Source: Solibacillus sp045640265 (lineage in GTDB: Bacteria; Bacillota; Bacilli; Bacillales_A; Planococcaceae). Taken from it: a stretch of 18,071 nucleotides of DNA. The position numbers and the translations under genes are program-made. The number at the start of each line of letters is the position of its first letter. Positions within the stretch are counted from its first letter, which is position 1. Shown here in pieces: positions 1-6,516 of the stretch. Below the pieces are notes generated by a model. It ran no database searches and was not told the DNA's origin. It saw only the letters and a list, made by a program, of their open reading frames with translations. The stretch is from assembly GCA_045640265.1 (NCBI GenBank), contig JAZUES010000276.1, positions 1 to 18,071 of the forward strand, written 5' to 3'.

Positions 1-693
1 GCGATTGCAGCACGAACGTATGCATTAAAACAAACAGAATATGGTACAAAAGAAATCAAGGCAACCACTGCACATCAAGTCTTTCAAACGACAGAAGTAC
101 GTCAACAAAAGTGGCAAACGGCTTTTCAAAAAAATGAAGATAAATTAGCAAAAGCCGTTCGCGAAACTACAAATCTAGTATTAACGTACAACAATCAACT
201 TATTACAGCGATGTTCCATTCCGCCTCACAAACTATGACAGAATCTGCTGAAAATTATAGCGGTAATGGTATTCCTTATCTTCAAACAGTCTCCTCACCA
301 GAAGCACAGCCAAAGCAGCCAACTCTCTTTTCATTTCAACAATTAAATAACCTTCTAAAGCAATCATTCGCCGCCAAAAGTTATAAAAAAATAGAGCTAC
401 TACGAAATAGTACAGGTAGAGTAGATGAGGTGCGATTAAATGGAAAGACGTGGACCGGTAGAGAATTTCGTGAGTTACTCAGTTTACGGTCAACAAATTT
501 TGATTGGCAATGGTCAGATAAGGGCGTAACAATTACAACATATGGTTATGGACACGGCGTAGGCATGAGTCAACACGGCGCAAATACGATGGGGGGGAGT
601 GGGCAAACAGCCGAGCAAATTTTAGCGCATTATTATCCAGGAACAACACTGGAAGAAGTAGATTTTTGTGCGCGACAAGAAATTTCTGACTAA
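1..693 (+). CDS. spoIID: Stage II sporulation protein D, 3' part (peptidoglycan lytic transglycosylase)
   Basis: The reading frame is open from base 1, so the 5' end lies outside the window; a Met codon at 211 is internal. The visible 230 residues are the C-terminal part of a SpoIID/LytB domain. They open with AIAARTYAL, continue with the FHSASQTMTESAE and YLQTVSSPEA blocks and end with GYGHGVGMSQHGA and YYPGTTLEEV, all hallmarks of the family. SpoIID is a membrane-anchored lytic transglycosylase of the mother cell; with SpoIIM and SpoIIP it degrades septal peptidoglycan to drive engulfment. The catalytic Glu known in the family lies just before the AIAARTYAL block and so falls outside the window. 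The TAA stop is at 691-693. spoIIQ, whose product works across the same engulfing membranes, follows after 52 bases. Confidence 0.95.
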   Translation, partial: AIAARTYALKQTEYGTKEIKATTAHQVFQTTEVRQQKWQTAFQKNEDKLAKAVRETTNLVLTYNNQLITAMFHSASQTMTESAENYSGNGIPYLQTVSSPEAQPKQPTLFSFQQLNNLLKQSFAAKSYKKIELLRNSTGRVDEVRLNGKTWTGREFRELLSLRSTNFDWQWSDKGVTITTYGYGHGVGMSQHGANTMGGSGQTAEQILAHYYPGTTLEEVDFCARQEISD

Positions 694-697
694 CCAT

Positions 698-727
698 GTT
701 TATTTTCACTAAAAAGGGTACAGACTT
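698..727 (+). promoter_or_regulatory. Candidate sigma-F promoter of spoIIQ
   Basis: GTTTA (698-702) fits the -35 consensus GYWTA at all five positions. After exactly 15 bases comes GTACAGACTT (718-727), which keeps the conserved G, A, A, T and T of the sigma-F -10 pattern GGnrAnAnTw. spoIIQ is a known forespore sigma-F gene in B. subtilis, so the position makes sense. A caveat is that the implied start near 734 falls on the Shine-Dalgarno (734-739), leaving a leader of about 12 bases. Confidence 0.45.
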
Positions 728-745
728 CCTTTTGAGGTGATGAAG

Positions 746-1393
746 ATGAGAGAAGATAAACAAAGCCCTTCTCAAAAACCAATTATGCAAAGACCATGGT
801 TTTGGCCGGTCATTTATAGCAGCATGGTTGTCATGATTGTAGCTGTTATTTTTAGTTTCAATGAATTGTACAAAAATCAGCAGGAAGAAAGTGTAGCAGA
901 AAAAGCACCAGCGCAGGAGCAGAACTTAATATCAACATCGACAAAGCAAGAATCGTTAAAGTATCCATTCAAGGAGGAATATGCAGGTGAAGTGACGCTA
1001 CTGCAAAATTTCTACGACATGAGTGCAGATGAAACAACACGAGAAAACTCATTACTCGTTTTCAATCAAGTGTTTACTACGTCTACAGGCGTTACCATTG
1101 CACTTAATAGCGAACCCTTTGAAGTAGTTGCCGCTATGAGTGGTACCGTCTCTAAAGTGAAAATGGACGCTTTCACGGGCAATATGATTACGATTGACCA
1201 TCCAAACGGTATGCAAACTCGTTACAGTTCCGTTGCTGATATCCTTATTAAAGAAGGGGATCAAGTGTCACAAGGCGAGCAAATTGCTACATCGCAAGAA
1301 AATGAATCGAATCCAACAGCAGGAGTTCATTTACACTTTGAATTACTTGATCAAGGAGTCCTTGTGAATCCAGCAAAATATTTATCGTTTTAA
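746..1393 (+). CDS. spoIIQ: SpoIIQ-like stage II sporulation protein, degenerate M23 (LytM) domain
   Basis: SpoIIQ is a forespore membrane protein that binds SpoIIIAH across the intermembrane space. The pair acts as an engulfment ratchet and as part of the mother cell-forespore channel. The ATG at 746 is preferred because GAGGTG (734-739) sits six bases upstream; GTG 737 and ATG 740 overlap that Shine-Dalgarno. Residues about 16-40 form one transmembrane segment, a low-complexity linker follows, and an M23 fold fills about 75-215. The second zinc motif is intact (H195-L-H197), but the canonical HxGxD motif reads S113-T-G-V-T117, so both first-half ligands are gone. The product has 215 residues against 283 in B. 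subtilis, and the charged C-terminal tail is absent. Position after spoIID and length support the name. Confidence 0.88.
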   Translation: MREDKQSPSQKPIMQRPWFWPVIYSSMVVMIVAVIFSFNELYKNQQEESVAEKAPAQEQNLISTSTKQESLKYPFKEEYAGEVTLLQNFYDMSADETTRENSLLVFNQVFTTSTGVTIALNSEPFEVVAAMSGTVSKVKMDAFTGNMITIDHPNGMQTRYSSVADILIKEGDQVSQGEQIATSQENESNPTAGVHLHFELLDQGVLVNPAKYLSF

Positions 1394-1489
1394 TTGACTC
1401 TTCATTTCATTCGAATAAAAGGAGCGCTTCAATCATAAGGTGAAGCATAACAAGAAGCTCTTTTTACATTCGATAGAGAGGGAGAGAAC

Positions 1490-1756
1490 GTGCACGAACA
1501 TATTCGGCAGCGCTGCGTTCGATTGGGAGAACTGTTGATTGAGACCGGAGAAACTGTGCGTGCACTTGCGATTAGGACTGGATTTTCAAAAAGTACCGTA
1601 CACAAAGACTTAACAGAACGCTTAAAACAAGTAAATGAGCCACTCGCAAATCAAGTTCAGCAAGTGTTAGCGTACAATAAATCGATTCGTCATTTGCGGG
1701 GAGGAGAAGCGACTCGCAAAAAGTGGATGACTAAGCAATATCAAAAAAGCATTTAG
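1490..1756 (+). CDS. spoIIID: Sporulation transcriptional regulator SpoIIID
   Basis: SpoIIID is the small mother-cell DNA-binding protein that activates or represses many sigma-E genes and prepares the switch to sigma-K. The 88-residue product matches the family closely: a helix-turn-helix around RALAIRTGFSKSTVHKDLTE, then LANQVQQVL and the conserved basic signature KSIRHLRGGEATRKKW. It starts with GTG at 1490, as the B. subtilis gene also does, with a purine-rich ribosome site (GAGAGGGAGA) ending about five bases upstream. It is about five residues shorter than the B. subtilis protein at the C-terminus; the stop codon lies inside the terminator stem. It is 96 bases downstream of spoIIQ. Expression by sigma-E is expected from the family, but I could not place a convincing sigma-E promoter. 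Confidence 0.95.
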   Translation: MHEHIRQRCVRLGELLIETGETVRALAIRTGFSKSTVHKDLTERLKQVNEPLANQVQQVLAYNKSIRHLRGGEATRKKWMTKQYQKSI

Positions 1757-1786
1757 ATGTCTTAATTGAGCATCTGAATGCTTTTT
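1744..1786 (+). terminator. Rho-independent terminator overlapping the spoIIID stop codon
   Basis: The left arm 1744-1759 pairs with the right arm 1771-1786 over 16 positions with one T-G wobble, around an 11-base loop. The right arm ends in a run of five T. The left arm contains the TAG stop of spoIIID (1754-1756), so gene end and terminator share bases. Confidence 0.85.
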
Positions 1787-1947
1787 CGACTTAAAATGTA
1801 AAAAGTTTTCCAAAAATAAAACATCGATAAAGGGAAATCCTTTCCATAAATATAGATGTAATTCACTATCCTTTATGATAAAATAAATTAGATTAAGATA
1901 AAATAGGATACGTATACATGTTGGAATAGTTGGAAGGAGAATATAAC

Positions 1948-2943
1948 ATGTTTTCGAAAGACATAGGGATTGACTTAGGTACTGCAAACGTACTAATTCA
2001 CGTGAAGGGTAAGGGCATTGTACTAAATGAACCTTCAGTTGTGGCAATTGATAAAAAGTCAGGAAAAGTGCTTGCTGTAGGTGAAGAAGCGCGTCAAATG
2101 GTGGGACGTACACCAGGAAATATCGTAGCAATTCGTCCATTAAAAGATGGTGTTATTGCAGACTTTGATGTGACAGAGGCAATGTTAAAGCATTTCATTA
2201 ATAAATTAGATGTAAAAGGCTTTTTATCAAAGCCACGTATTTTAATTTGCTGTCCAACAAATATTACAAGCGTGGAGCAAAAAGCAATTCGTGAAGCGGC
2301 AGAAAAATCAGGCGGCAAAAAAGTATATTTAGAAGAAGAGCCAAAAGTAGCGGCAATCGGAGCAGGAATGGACATTTTCCAACCGAGCGGCAATATGGTT
2401 GTTGATATCGGTGGCGGTACAACAGATGTAGCAGTGTTATCAATGGGCGATATTGTAACGAGTGAATCGATTAAAATCGCAGGAGACGTATTCGACAATG
2501 ACATCTTGCAATACATAAAAAAAGAATACAAGCTACTAATCGGTGAGCGTACTTCAGAGAATATTAAAATAACAATCGGTACGGTATTCCCAGGTGGACG
2601 TAATGAATCGATGGAAATTCGTGGCCGTGATATGGTAACAGGCTTACCACGTACAATCGAAATCCACTCTGAAGAAATTGAACTTGCTTTAAGAGAATCA
2701 GTGAGCATGATTGTAGAAGCAGCGAAAAACGTATTAGAAAAAACACCACCAGAATTATCAGCGGACATTATTGATCGCGGGGTTATTATTACAGGTGGCG
2801 GTGCGTTATTACATGGCATGGACCAGTTATTAATCCAAGAGTTAAAAGTACCAGTATTCATCGCAGAAAATCCGATGAACTGTGTCGCTATTGGAACAGG
2901 GATTATGTTAGATAATATTGATCGCGCAGTAAGTCATAAATAG
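1948..2943 (+). CDS. mbl: Rod-shape-determining actin-like protein Mbl
   Basis: Mbl is a bacterial actin of the MreB family. It forms membrane-bound filaments that guide the elongation peptidoglycan machinery along the side wall. The start is ATG 1948, behind GGAAGGAG (1932-1939); a TTG at 1930 in the same frame is less likely. The protein has 331 residues. It opens with MFSKDIGIDLGTANVLIHV, the Mbl form of the phosphate-1 loop (MreB typically has TANTLVYV), and continues with VVDIGGGTTDVAVLS (phosphate 2) and VIITGGGALLHG (adenosine motif). No residue of these loops looks degraded. spoIIID lies upstream and flagellar rod genes downstream, the same order as in B. subtilis. No clear sigma-A promoter could be fixed in the AT-rich 1800-1930 spacer. 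Confidence 0.95.
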   Translation: MFSKDIGIDLGTANVLIHVKGKGIVLNEPSVVAIDKKSGKVLAVGEEARQMVGRTPGNIVAIRPLKDGVIADFDVTEAMLKHFINKLDVKGFLSKPRILICCPTNITSVEQKAIREAAEKSGGKKVYLEEEPKVAAIGAGMDIFQPSGNMVVDIGGGTTDVAVLSMGDIVTSESIKIAGDVFDNDILQYIKKEYKLLIGERTSENIKITIGTVFPGGRNESMEIRGRDMVTGLPRTIEIHSEEIELALRESVSMIVEAAKNVLEKTPPELSADIIDRGVIITGGGALLHGMDQLLIQELKVPVFIAENPMNCVAIGTGIMLDNIDRAVSHK

Positions 2944-2955
2944 TTTGTGTTTTTT

Positions 2956-3049
2956 CCCGCAAGAACGGGCAGTACCTCCAAGAGTCAGTAGCCCGATTGG
3001 TGAAGGCTAACAATCAGTGGAAATGTACCCCAACTGATTGAAGGTCCAC
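2956..3049 (+). other. Structured spacer between mbl and flhO with competing stems
   Basis: Three pairings are visible. CCCG (2956-2959) pairs with CGGG (2966-2969). CAATCAGT (3011-3018) pairs perfectly with ACTGATTG (3033-3040). GTGGA (3017-3021) pairs with TCCAC (3045-3049) and is exclusive with the second stem; GATTG (2995-2999) can also pair with CAATC (3011-3015). It has no run of T typical of a strong terminator. It does not match any riboswitch class I can recall. It ends before the sigma-D promoter, so it would belong to a transcript reading through from mbl. Confidence 0.35.
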
Positions 3050-3062
3050 TTTAATAACTTTC

Positions 3063-3089
3063 TAACATTTAAGTCATTTTTACCGATAT
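3063..3089 (+). promoter_or_regulatory. Sigma-D (flagellar) promoter of flhO
   Basis: TAAC (3063-3066), a 15-base spacer and ACCGATAT (3082-3089) match the sigma-D consensus TAAA-N15-GCCGATAT at all but two positions. It lies 33 bases upstream of the flhO start. Sigma-D control of late flagellar genes in B. subtilis supports this. Confidence 0.75.
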
Positions 3090-3122
3090 TATATAAACAT
3101 AAAGTAATTCGAGGTGAAGCAA

Positions 3123-3965
3123 ATGTTTAAAGGCTTATATACGGTTGCTACAGGAATGGTCGCTCAGCAACGTAAAACTGAAATTCTAACAAATAATATG
3201 GCAAATGCCAGTACACCAGGTTTTAAATCAGATCAAACGACAATTCGCTCATTTCCAGATATGTTAATGTCTGCAGTAAAGTCAACAACGATCCCAACTG
3301 AAAATGGCTTTGCAATGAAAAAGCTTTCGACAGTCGGCGCATTAAATGCAGGTGTCTATTTACAAGAAACGATGCCAGATCAAACCCAAGGAACAATTTA
3401 CTCAACAGGCTTAACGACAGATGTGGCATTAATTAATAATTCAATGCCAACAGATGCAGCATCAGGCAATGCAGGCACAATTTTCTTCCGTTTGCAAAAT
3501 GAAAACGGTACAGAAAGCTATACACGAAATGGTAACTTTACAATGGATGGACAAGGCAACTTAGTCAACCCACAAGGACTCTATGTATTAGGTGCAAATG
3601 GCGAACGTTTACAATTTAACAATGACAACATTCGCATTAGTTCTGAAGGTGCGATTTTTGATGAAAATGATGTACAAGTTGGCTCATTAGGTGTTGCGTT
3701 TTCTACAAACCCAGATGTACTTGTAAAGCAAGATAACGGACTTTACAACACAATTGACGGCGCAGCGTTACCAAGTGCTTATGGACAAGCAGGCGTACAA
3801 TTTGCGATGCAACAGCAATACTTAGAAGGCTCTAACGTCGATGCTTCAAAAGCAATGACAGACCTTTTAACAGCTTACCGTGCATTTGAGGCGAACCAAA
3901 AAGTGTTACAAACATATGATAAGAGCATGGACAAAGCAGTCAACGAAATTGGCCGCGTTAACTAA
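3123..3965 (+). CDS. flhO: Flagellar rod protein FlhO (FlgF/FlgG-like)
   Basis: FlhO is one of two rod proteins that, in B. subtilis, complete the axial rod between the basal body and the hook; it is exported through the flagellar type III apparatus. The 280-residue product has the usual rod/hook architecture. The N-terminal helix has LYTVATGMVAQQRKTEIL with NNMANASTPGFK, the middle is beta-rich, and the C-terminal helix has YLEGSNVDASKAMTDL and TAYRAFEANQKVLQTYDK. I chose ATG 3123 because GAGG (3111-3114) is eight bases upstream; the in-frame GTG 3114 overlaps the Shine-Dalgarno. There is no signal peptide, as expected for type III export. flhP follows after 80 bases. Confidence 0.92.
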   Translation: MFKGLYTVATGMVAQQRKTEILTNNMANASTPGFKSDQTTIRSFPDMLMSAVKSTTIPTENGFAMKKLSTVGALNAGVYLQETMPDQTQGTIYSTGLTTDVALINNSMPTDAASGNAGTIFFRLQNENGTESYTRNGNFTMDGQGNLVNPQGLYVLGANGERLQFNNDNIRISSEGAIFDENDVQVGSLGVAFSTNPDVLVKQDNGLYNTIDGAALPSAYGQAGVQFAMQQQYLEGSNVDASKAMTDLLTAYRAFEANQKVLQTYDKSMDKAVNEIGRVN

Positions 3966-4045
3966 TTAGTTCACTCCTAATAGGCAGTGGCACGATTAAC
4001 GAGTCTACATCTTCTTACACCATATAAAAGGAGGTACGCACGCGC

Positions 4046-4885
4046 ATGCTACGTACAATGATGACAGCAACGAATACGCTATCAGAAGTTCAAAAGCAAT
4101 TAGACAATATTAGTACAAATATCGCCAACAGTAACACACATGGCTATAAAGCCCAGCAAGCGAATTTTAATGAAATGCTGTATCAACAGTTCAATAACGA
4201 TAAATACGATAAAACCGTACGTCAAACACCAGTGGGTATCCGCTATGGTGTTGGGGCACAAATTGGTCAAATTCAATCGAATCAATCACAAGGCTCTATT
4301 CAAAAGACGGATCGCGATCTAGACTTTGCGTTAACGACAAAAAATCAGTATTTCAACGTATTAATGACGGATGATTCTGGTGAAACAAAGACAGCCTATA
4401 CACGTAACGGTGCTTTCTACGTAACACCAACAGAGCCAGGAATTGTATCACTTGTGAATAGTGACGGCTATCCAGTAGCAGATGCAAATGGTCAAGCTAT
4501 TACCTTCCCAGATAACGTGAAAGAGTTTACGATGAATTCTGATGGTACATTAGTTGCGAATTATCCAAATGGCCAACAACAAAACTTCCAACTAGGAATT
4601 ACATCATTGCAAAAACCGCAAGTGATGGAAAGTATTAACGGGGGTACATACATTGGGTTACCACAAAACCTTGATGAATTAGGCTATACACAGGCAGACA
4701 TTTTAACGAATTTACAAGGGGCAAATCGTCAAGTGGGCATCCAAAAAGGGGCTCTTGAAATGTCGAATGTTGATTTATCACAAGAAATGACGAACTTAAT
4801 TCAAGCACAGCGTTCTTATCAATTTAATGCGCGTGCGGTTACCATTGCAGATCAAATGCTTGGATTAATCAACGGCATTCGCTAA
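4046..4885 (+). CDS. flhP: Flagellar distal rod protein FlhP (FlgG-like)
   Basis: The 279-residue protein is a paralogue of the upstream FlhO with the same flagellar basal-body rod layout. The N-terminus has the rod motif around LDNISTNIANSNTHGYKAQ, a variable beta domain follows, and the C-terminus has EMSNVDLSQEMTNLIQAQRSY with FNARAVTIADQM. FlhP is the distal rod component in B. subtilis and fits the FlgG position next to the hook. The ATG at 4046 follows AAAAGGAGG (4026-4034) with a rather long spacing of 11 bases; no in-frame start lies closer. It is probably cotranscribed with flhO from the sigma-D promoter. A small 7-bp hairpin with one bulge (3972-3989) lies in the spacer upstream. 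Confidence 0.92.
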   Translation: MLRTMMTATNTLSEVQKQLDNISTNIANSNTHGYKAQQANFNEMLYQQFNNDKYDKTVRQTPVGIRYGVGAQIGQIQSNQSQGSIQKTDRDLDFALTTKNQYFNVLMTDDSGETKTAYTRNGAFYVTPTEPGIVSLVNSDGYPVADANGQAITFPDNVKEFTMNSDGTLVANYPNGQQQNFQLGITSLQKPQVMESINGGTYIGLPQNLDELGYTQADILTNLQGANRQVGIQKGALEMSNVDLSQEMTNLIQAQRSYQFNARAVTIADQMLGLINGIR

Positions 4886-4912
4886 CAGGCTTTTGATAAG
4901 GGAGAAAAGTTT

Positions 4913-5203
4913 ATGACAAATGAGTTTGAACGAGCTGCACAACCAGAAACACCAGCTAAAAAAACGAGACGTAGATTAAGGGACCATCAGGACTCTGAAC
5001 TTAAAACGGATCAGCCAATTCGCTGGGTTCAGCTCCGTATCATTCCCATTTGGCTCCGTGTTATACTTGTTGTTATTTTATGGATTGTTATGGCAGGAGT
5101 GGGACTAACAATTGGCTATAGCTTTATCGGGGATGGACAGGCTGATGATGCACTGAAATGGGGCACTTGGCAACATCTGTTAGATATCATGAATGGCAAA
5201 TAA
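4913..5203 (+). CDS. Small EpuA-type membrane protein
   Basis: The 96-residue protein has a basic, hydrophilic N-terminus (KKTRRRLRDH), a single strong transmembrane segment at about residues 46-70 (WLRVILVVILWIVMAG) and a short acidic tail. This matches the EpuA family (PF11772 by recollection), found in Firmicutes after flhP and before fabZ. Databases often label it 'DNA-directed RNA polymerase subunit beta', a misleading name because nothing here resembles RpoB. Its cellular role is not established. It starts at ATG 4913 behind AAGGGAGA, 27 bases after flhP, so it is likely the last gene of the flhO-flhP unit, which is closed by the terminator immediately downstream. Confidence 0.75.
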   Translation: MTNEFERAAQPETPAKKTRRRLRDHQDSELKTDQPIRWVQLRIIPIWLRVILVVILWIVMAGVGLTIGYSFIGDGQADDALKWGTWQHLLDIMNGK

Positions 5204-5205
5204 AA

Positions 5206-5232
5206 AAAGCGTCTTGTAAAAAGACGCTTTTA
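5206..5232 (+). terminator. Terminator after the EpuA-type gene
   Basis: AAAGCGTCTT (5206-5215) pairs perfectly with AAGACGCTTT (5221-5230) around a GTAAA loop. A run of A precedes and TTTTA follows. It separates the flagellar unit from fabZ. Confidence 0.85.
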
Positions 5233-5239
5233 CTCACTT

Positions 5240-5267
5240 TTAACATAGTCAATCTAACGCGTACATA
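5240..5267 (+). promoter_or_regulatory. Weak candidate sigma-A promoter of fabZ
   Basis: TTAACA (5240-5245) and TACATA (5262-5267) are separated by 16 bases and lie just after the terminator and 34 bases before fabZ. The -35 matches at five of six positions and the -10 only partly. No FapR operator-like palindrome was seen nearby. Confidence 0.3.
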
Positions 5268-5300
5268 CGGATTAAACAGTTAAAATAAAGGGGGAGTTTT

Positions 5301-5738
5301 ATGTTAAGCGCTGAACAAATTCAAGCAATTTTACCACATCGTTATCCATTTCTATTAGTCGATAGAATTTTAGAAATAGAAGAAGGAAAGCGAGCAGTTG
5401 GTTTAAAAAATGTTTCGATTAACGAACAGTTTTTTAATGGACACTTTCCAGGATATCCAGTTATGCCGGGTGTATTGATTGTCGAAGCACTTGCGCAAGT
5501 TGGTGGGGTAGCATTACTGAATGCACCAGAATATCAAGGACGTCTCGTATTTTTAACAGGCATTGATAATTGCCGATTTAAACGTCAAGTTGTACCTGGG
5601 GATCAATTGACGCTAGAAGTAGAATTTATGAAGCTACGCGGTCAAATGGGGAAAGGGCGCGGCACGGCAACAGTAGATGGCGAATTAGTATGTAGTTGTG
5701 AAATTTTATTTGCAATCGGTCCAAAACTACCAAAATAA
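5301..5738 (+). CDS. fabZ: 3-hydroxyacyl-ACP dehydratase FabZ
   Basis: FabZ removes water from (3R)-hydroxyacyl-ACP in each elongation cycle of cytosolic type II fatty acid synthesis. The 145-residue single hot-dog domain has the family length and motifs. ILPHRYPFLLVDR is near the N-terminus. The active-site loop FNGHFPGYPVMPGV carries the catalytic His48, and IVEALAQVGG carries the catalytic Glu62. GIDNCRFKRQVVPGDQL is also standard. ATG 5301 follows AAAGGGGGAG by about four bases. The gene stands alone between a terminator and a new promoter, as ywpB/fabZ does after the flagellar genes in related bacilli. Assignment is secure. Confidence 0.96.
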   Translation: MLSAEQIQAILPHRYPFLLVDRILEIEEGKRAVGLKNVSINEQFFNGHFPGYPVMPGVLIVEALAQVGGVALLNAPEYQGRLVFLTGIDNCRFKRQVVPGDQLTLEVEFMKLRGQMGKGRGTATVDGELVCSCEILFAIGPKLPK

Positions 5739-5744
5739 TGGAAT

Positions 5745-5773
5745 TTGCAATTATTCGATAAAAAATATAAAAT
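5745..5773 (+). promoter_or_regulatory. Candidate sigma-A promoter with a long structured leader
   Basis: TTGCAA (5745-5750), 17 bases, then TAAAAT (5768-5773). Spacing is ideal and the -10 matches at five of six positions. It starts seven bases after the fabZ stop and would give a leader of about 175 bases before the next gene. Confidence 0.5.
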
Positions 5774-5795
5774 ATAAAAGTTGAATAAAATCTTT

Positions 5796-5933
5796 CACTT
5801 CTTTTAGAAGAAGTGCCTTTGGCAAATCAAGCGATTCGGAACTGATTTCTTTGTACAAGCATAAAGCCGAATTTATATGCTAATTTCGCCGAGGTTAAAT
5901 TGAATTATAAACAATGAGCGAATTTTGGCTTTA
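5796..5933 (+). other. Leader hairpin and long inverted repeat upstream of the 127-residue gene
   Basis: CACTTCTT (5796-5803) pairs perfectly with AAGAAGTG (5808-5815) around a four-base loop; it is followed by CCTTT only, so it is a weak terminator at best. Further on, TAAAGCC (5862-5868) pairs with GGCTTTA (5927-5933), extended by an imperfect AATT/AATT pairing. The second repeat ends five bases before the AGGAGG Shine-Dalgarno (5939-5944). It may be fabZ termination plus a regulatory leader. Confidence 0.4.
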
Positions 5934-5955
5934 AACGTAGGAGGTTTTAAAATAG

Positions 5956-6339
5956 ATGTATAAGCAACTGTCTTCAGGCGTAAAAATTAGTATTACACGA
6001 TCAATTTCGACATCGTTTGAAGCATATTTAGCGAGCATTGATTGGAATGAAGATAAATTTTCAATGGAAGACTTTATGGCGTTCTGGCAAAATTATTTTA
6101 AAGATAATGCAGCTTGGATCGATAAAGTACCACAAGAGATTTTATTGAGCACAGAATTCCATGAAGAAATCGCAAAAAAAATTGATGAAGTAATCGCAAA
6201 AATGTTAAATGAAGAGCCAACAGAAAAACAAGAAAAAGAAATTGAAAAATTACAAAAACAACTTGGTACAGACTACAAATATGATTGCAAAGCAGAAGCC
6301 ACATATGTAGAGCAACTTTTAAAAGATAAATTAAAATAA
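5956..6339 (+). CDS. Uncharacterised 127-residue acidic helical protein
   Basis: I do not recognise this family. ATG 5956 follows AGGAGG (5939-5944) with 11 bases between. There is no signal peptide or transmembrane segment, so a cytosolic protein is likely. Residues about 20-60 contain aromatic-rich stretches (DWNEDKFSMEDFMAFWQNYF). Residues about 68-107 are rich in Glu and Lys (EEIAKKIDEVI, EKQEKEIEKLQKQL) and look like a charged helix or short coiled coil. A single Cys occurs near residue 112. Codon use resembles the neighbours, and the frame is well separated by spacers on both sides with a promoter candidate upstream, so it is probably a real gene. B. subtilis has nothing I can match at this position. 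Confidence 0.75.
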   Translation: MYKQLSSGVKISITRSISTSFEAYLASIDWNEDKFSMEDFMAFWQNYFKDNAAWIDKVPQEILLSTEFHEEIAKKIDEVIAKMLNEEPTEKQEKEIEKLQKQLGTDYKYDCKAEATYVEQLLKDKLK

Positions 6340-6467
6340 CGTGGGTTTTAGTGGATAGAAATCATTGGATTTTAAAGAAAACCACATTAGATATGACATT
6401 ATTTTGGGCAACTTTAGAGCAAAATATGTTAGGATAGATCCTTCCTTTCTCGGGCAATCTATGTACG

Positions 6468-6481
6468 ATCACATATGTGAT
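6468..6481. promoter_or_regulatory. 14-bp perfect palindrome upstream of the lipoprotein gene
   Basis: ATCACATATGTGAT reads the same on both strands and lies 35 bases before the lipoprotein start. It is a plausible dimeric repressor or activator site. No regulator is assigned. The spacer 6340-6516 also holds no convincing sigma-A promoter. Confidence 0.35.
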
Positions 6482-6516
6482 TGAACATATTGCACAAAAA
6501 AAAGGAGGGATTTTTT

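Noticed and set aside
1421..1465. Terminator-like stems between spoIIQ and spoIIID
   Set aside because: GCTTCA/TGAAGC has no T run, and the outer GAGC/GCTC stem before TTTTT is only four base pairs with large unpaired regions.
1445..1474. Sigma-E-like GCATAAC and CATTCGAT upstream of spoIIID
   Set aside because: The implied start would fall inside the ribosome site and the -10 matches poorly.
1930..1947. TTG 1930 as the mbl start
   Set aside because: The GGAAGGAG ribosome site overlaps this stretch and fits ATG 1948; Mbl proteins begin MF-x-x-DIGIDLG.
2094..2861. 255-residue minus-strand open frame across mbl
   Set aside because: It is a mirror of a highly conserved coding region and shows no family signature.
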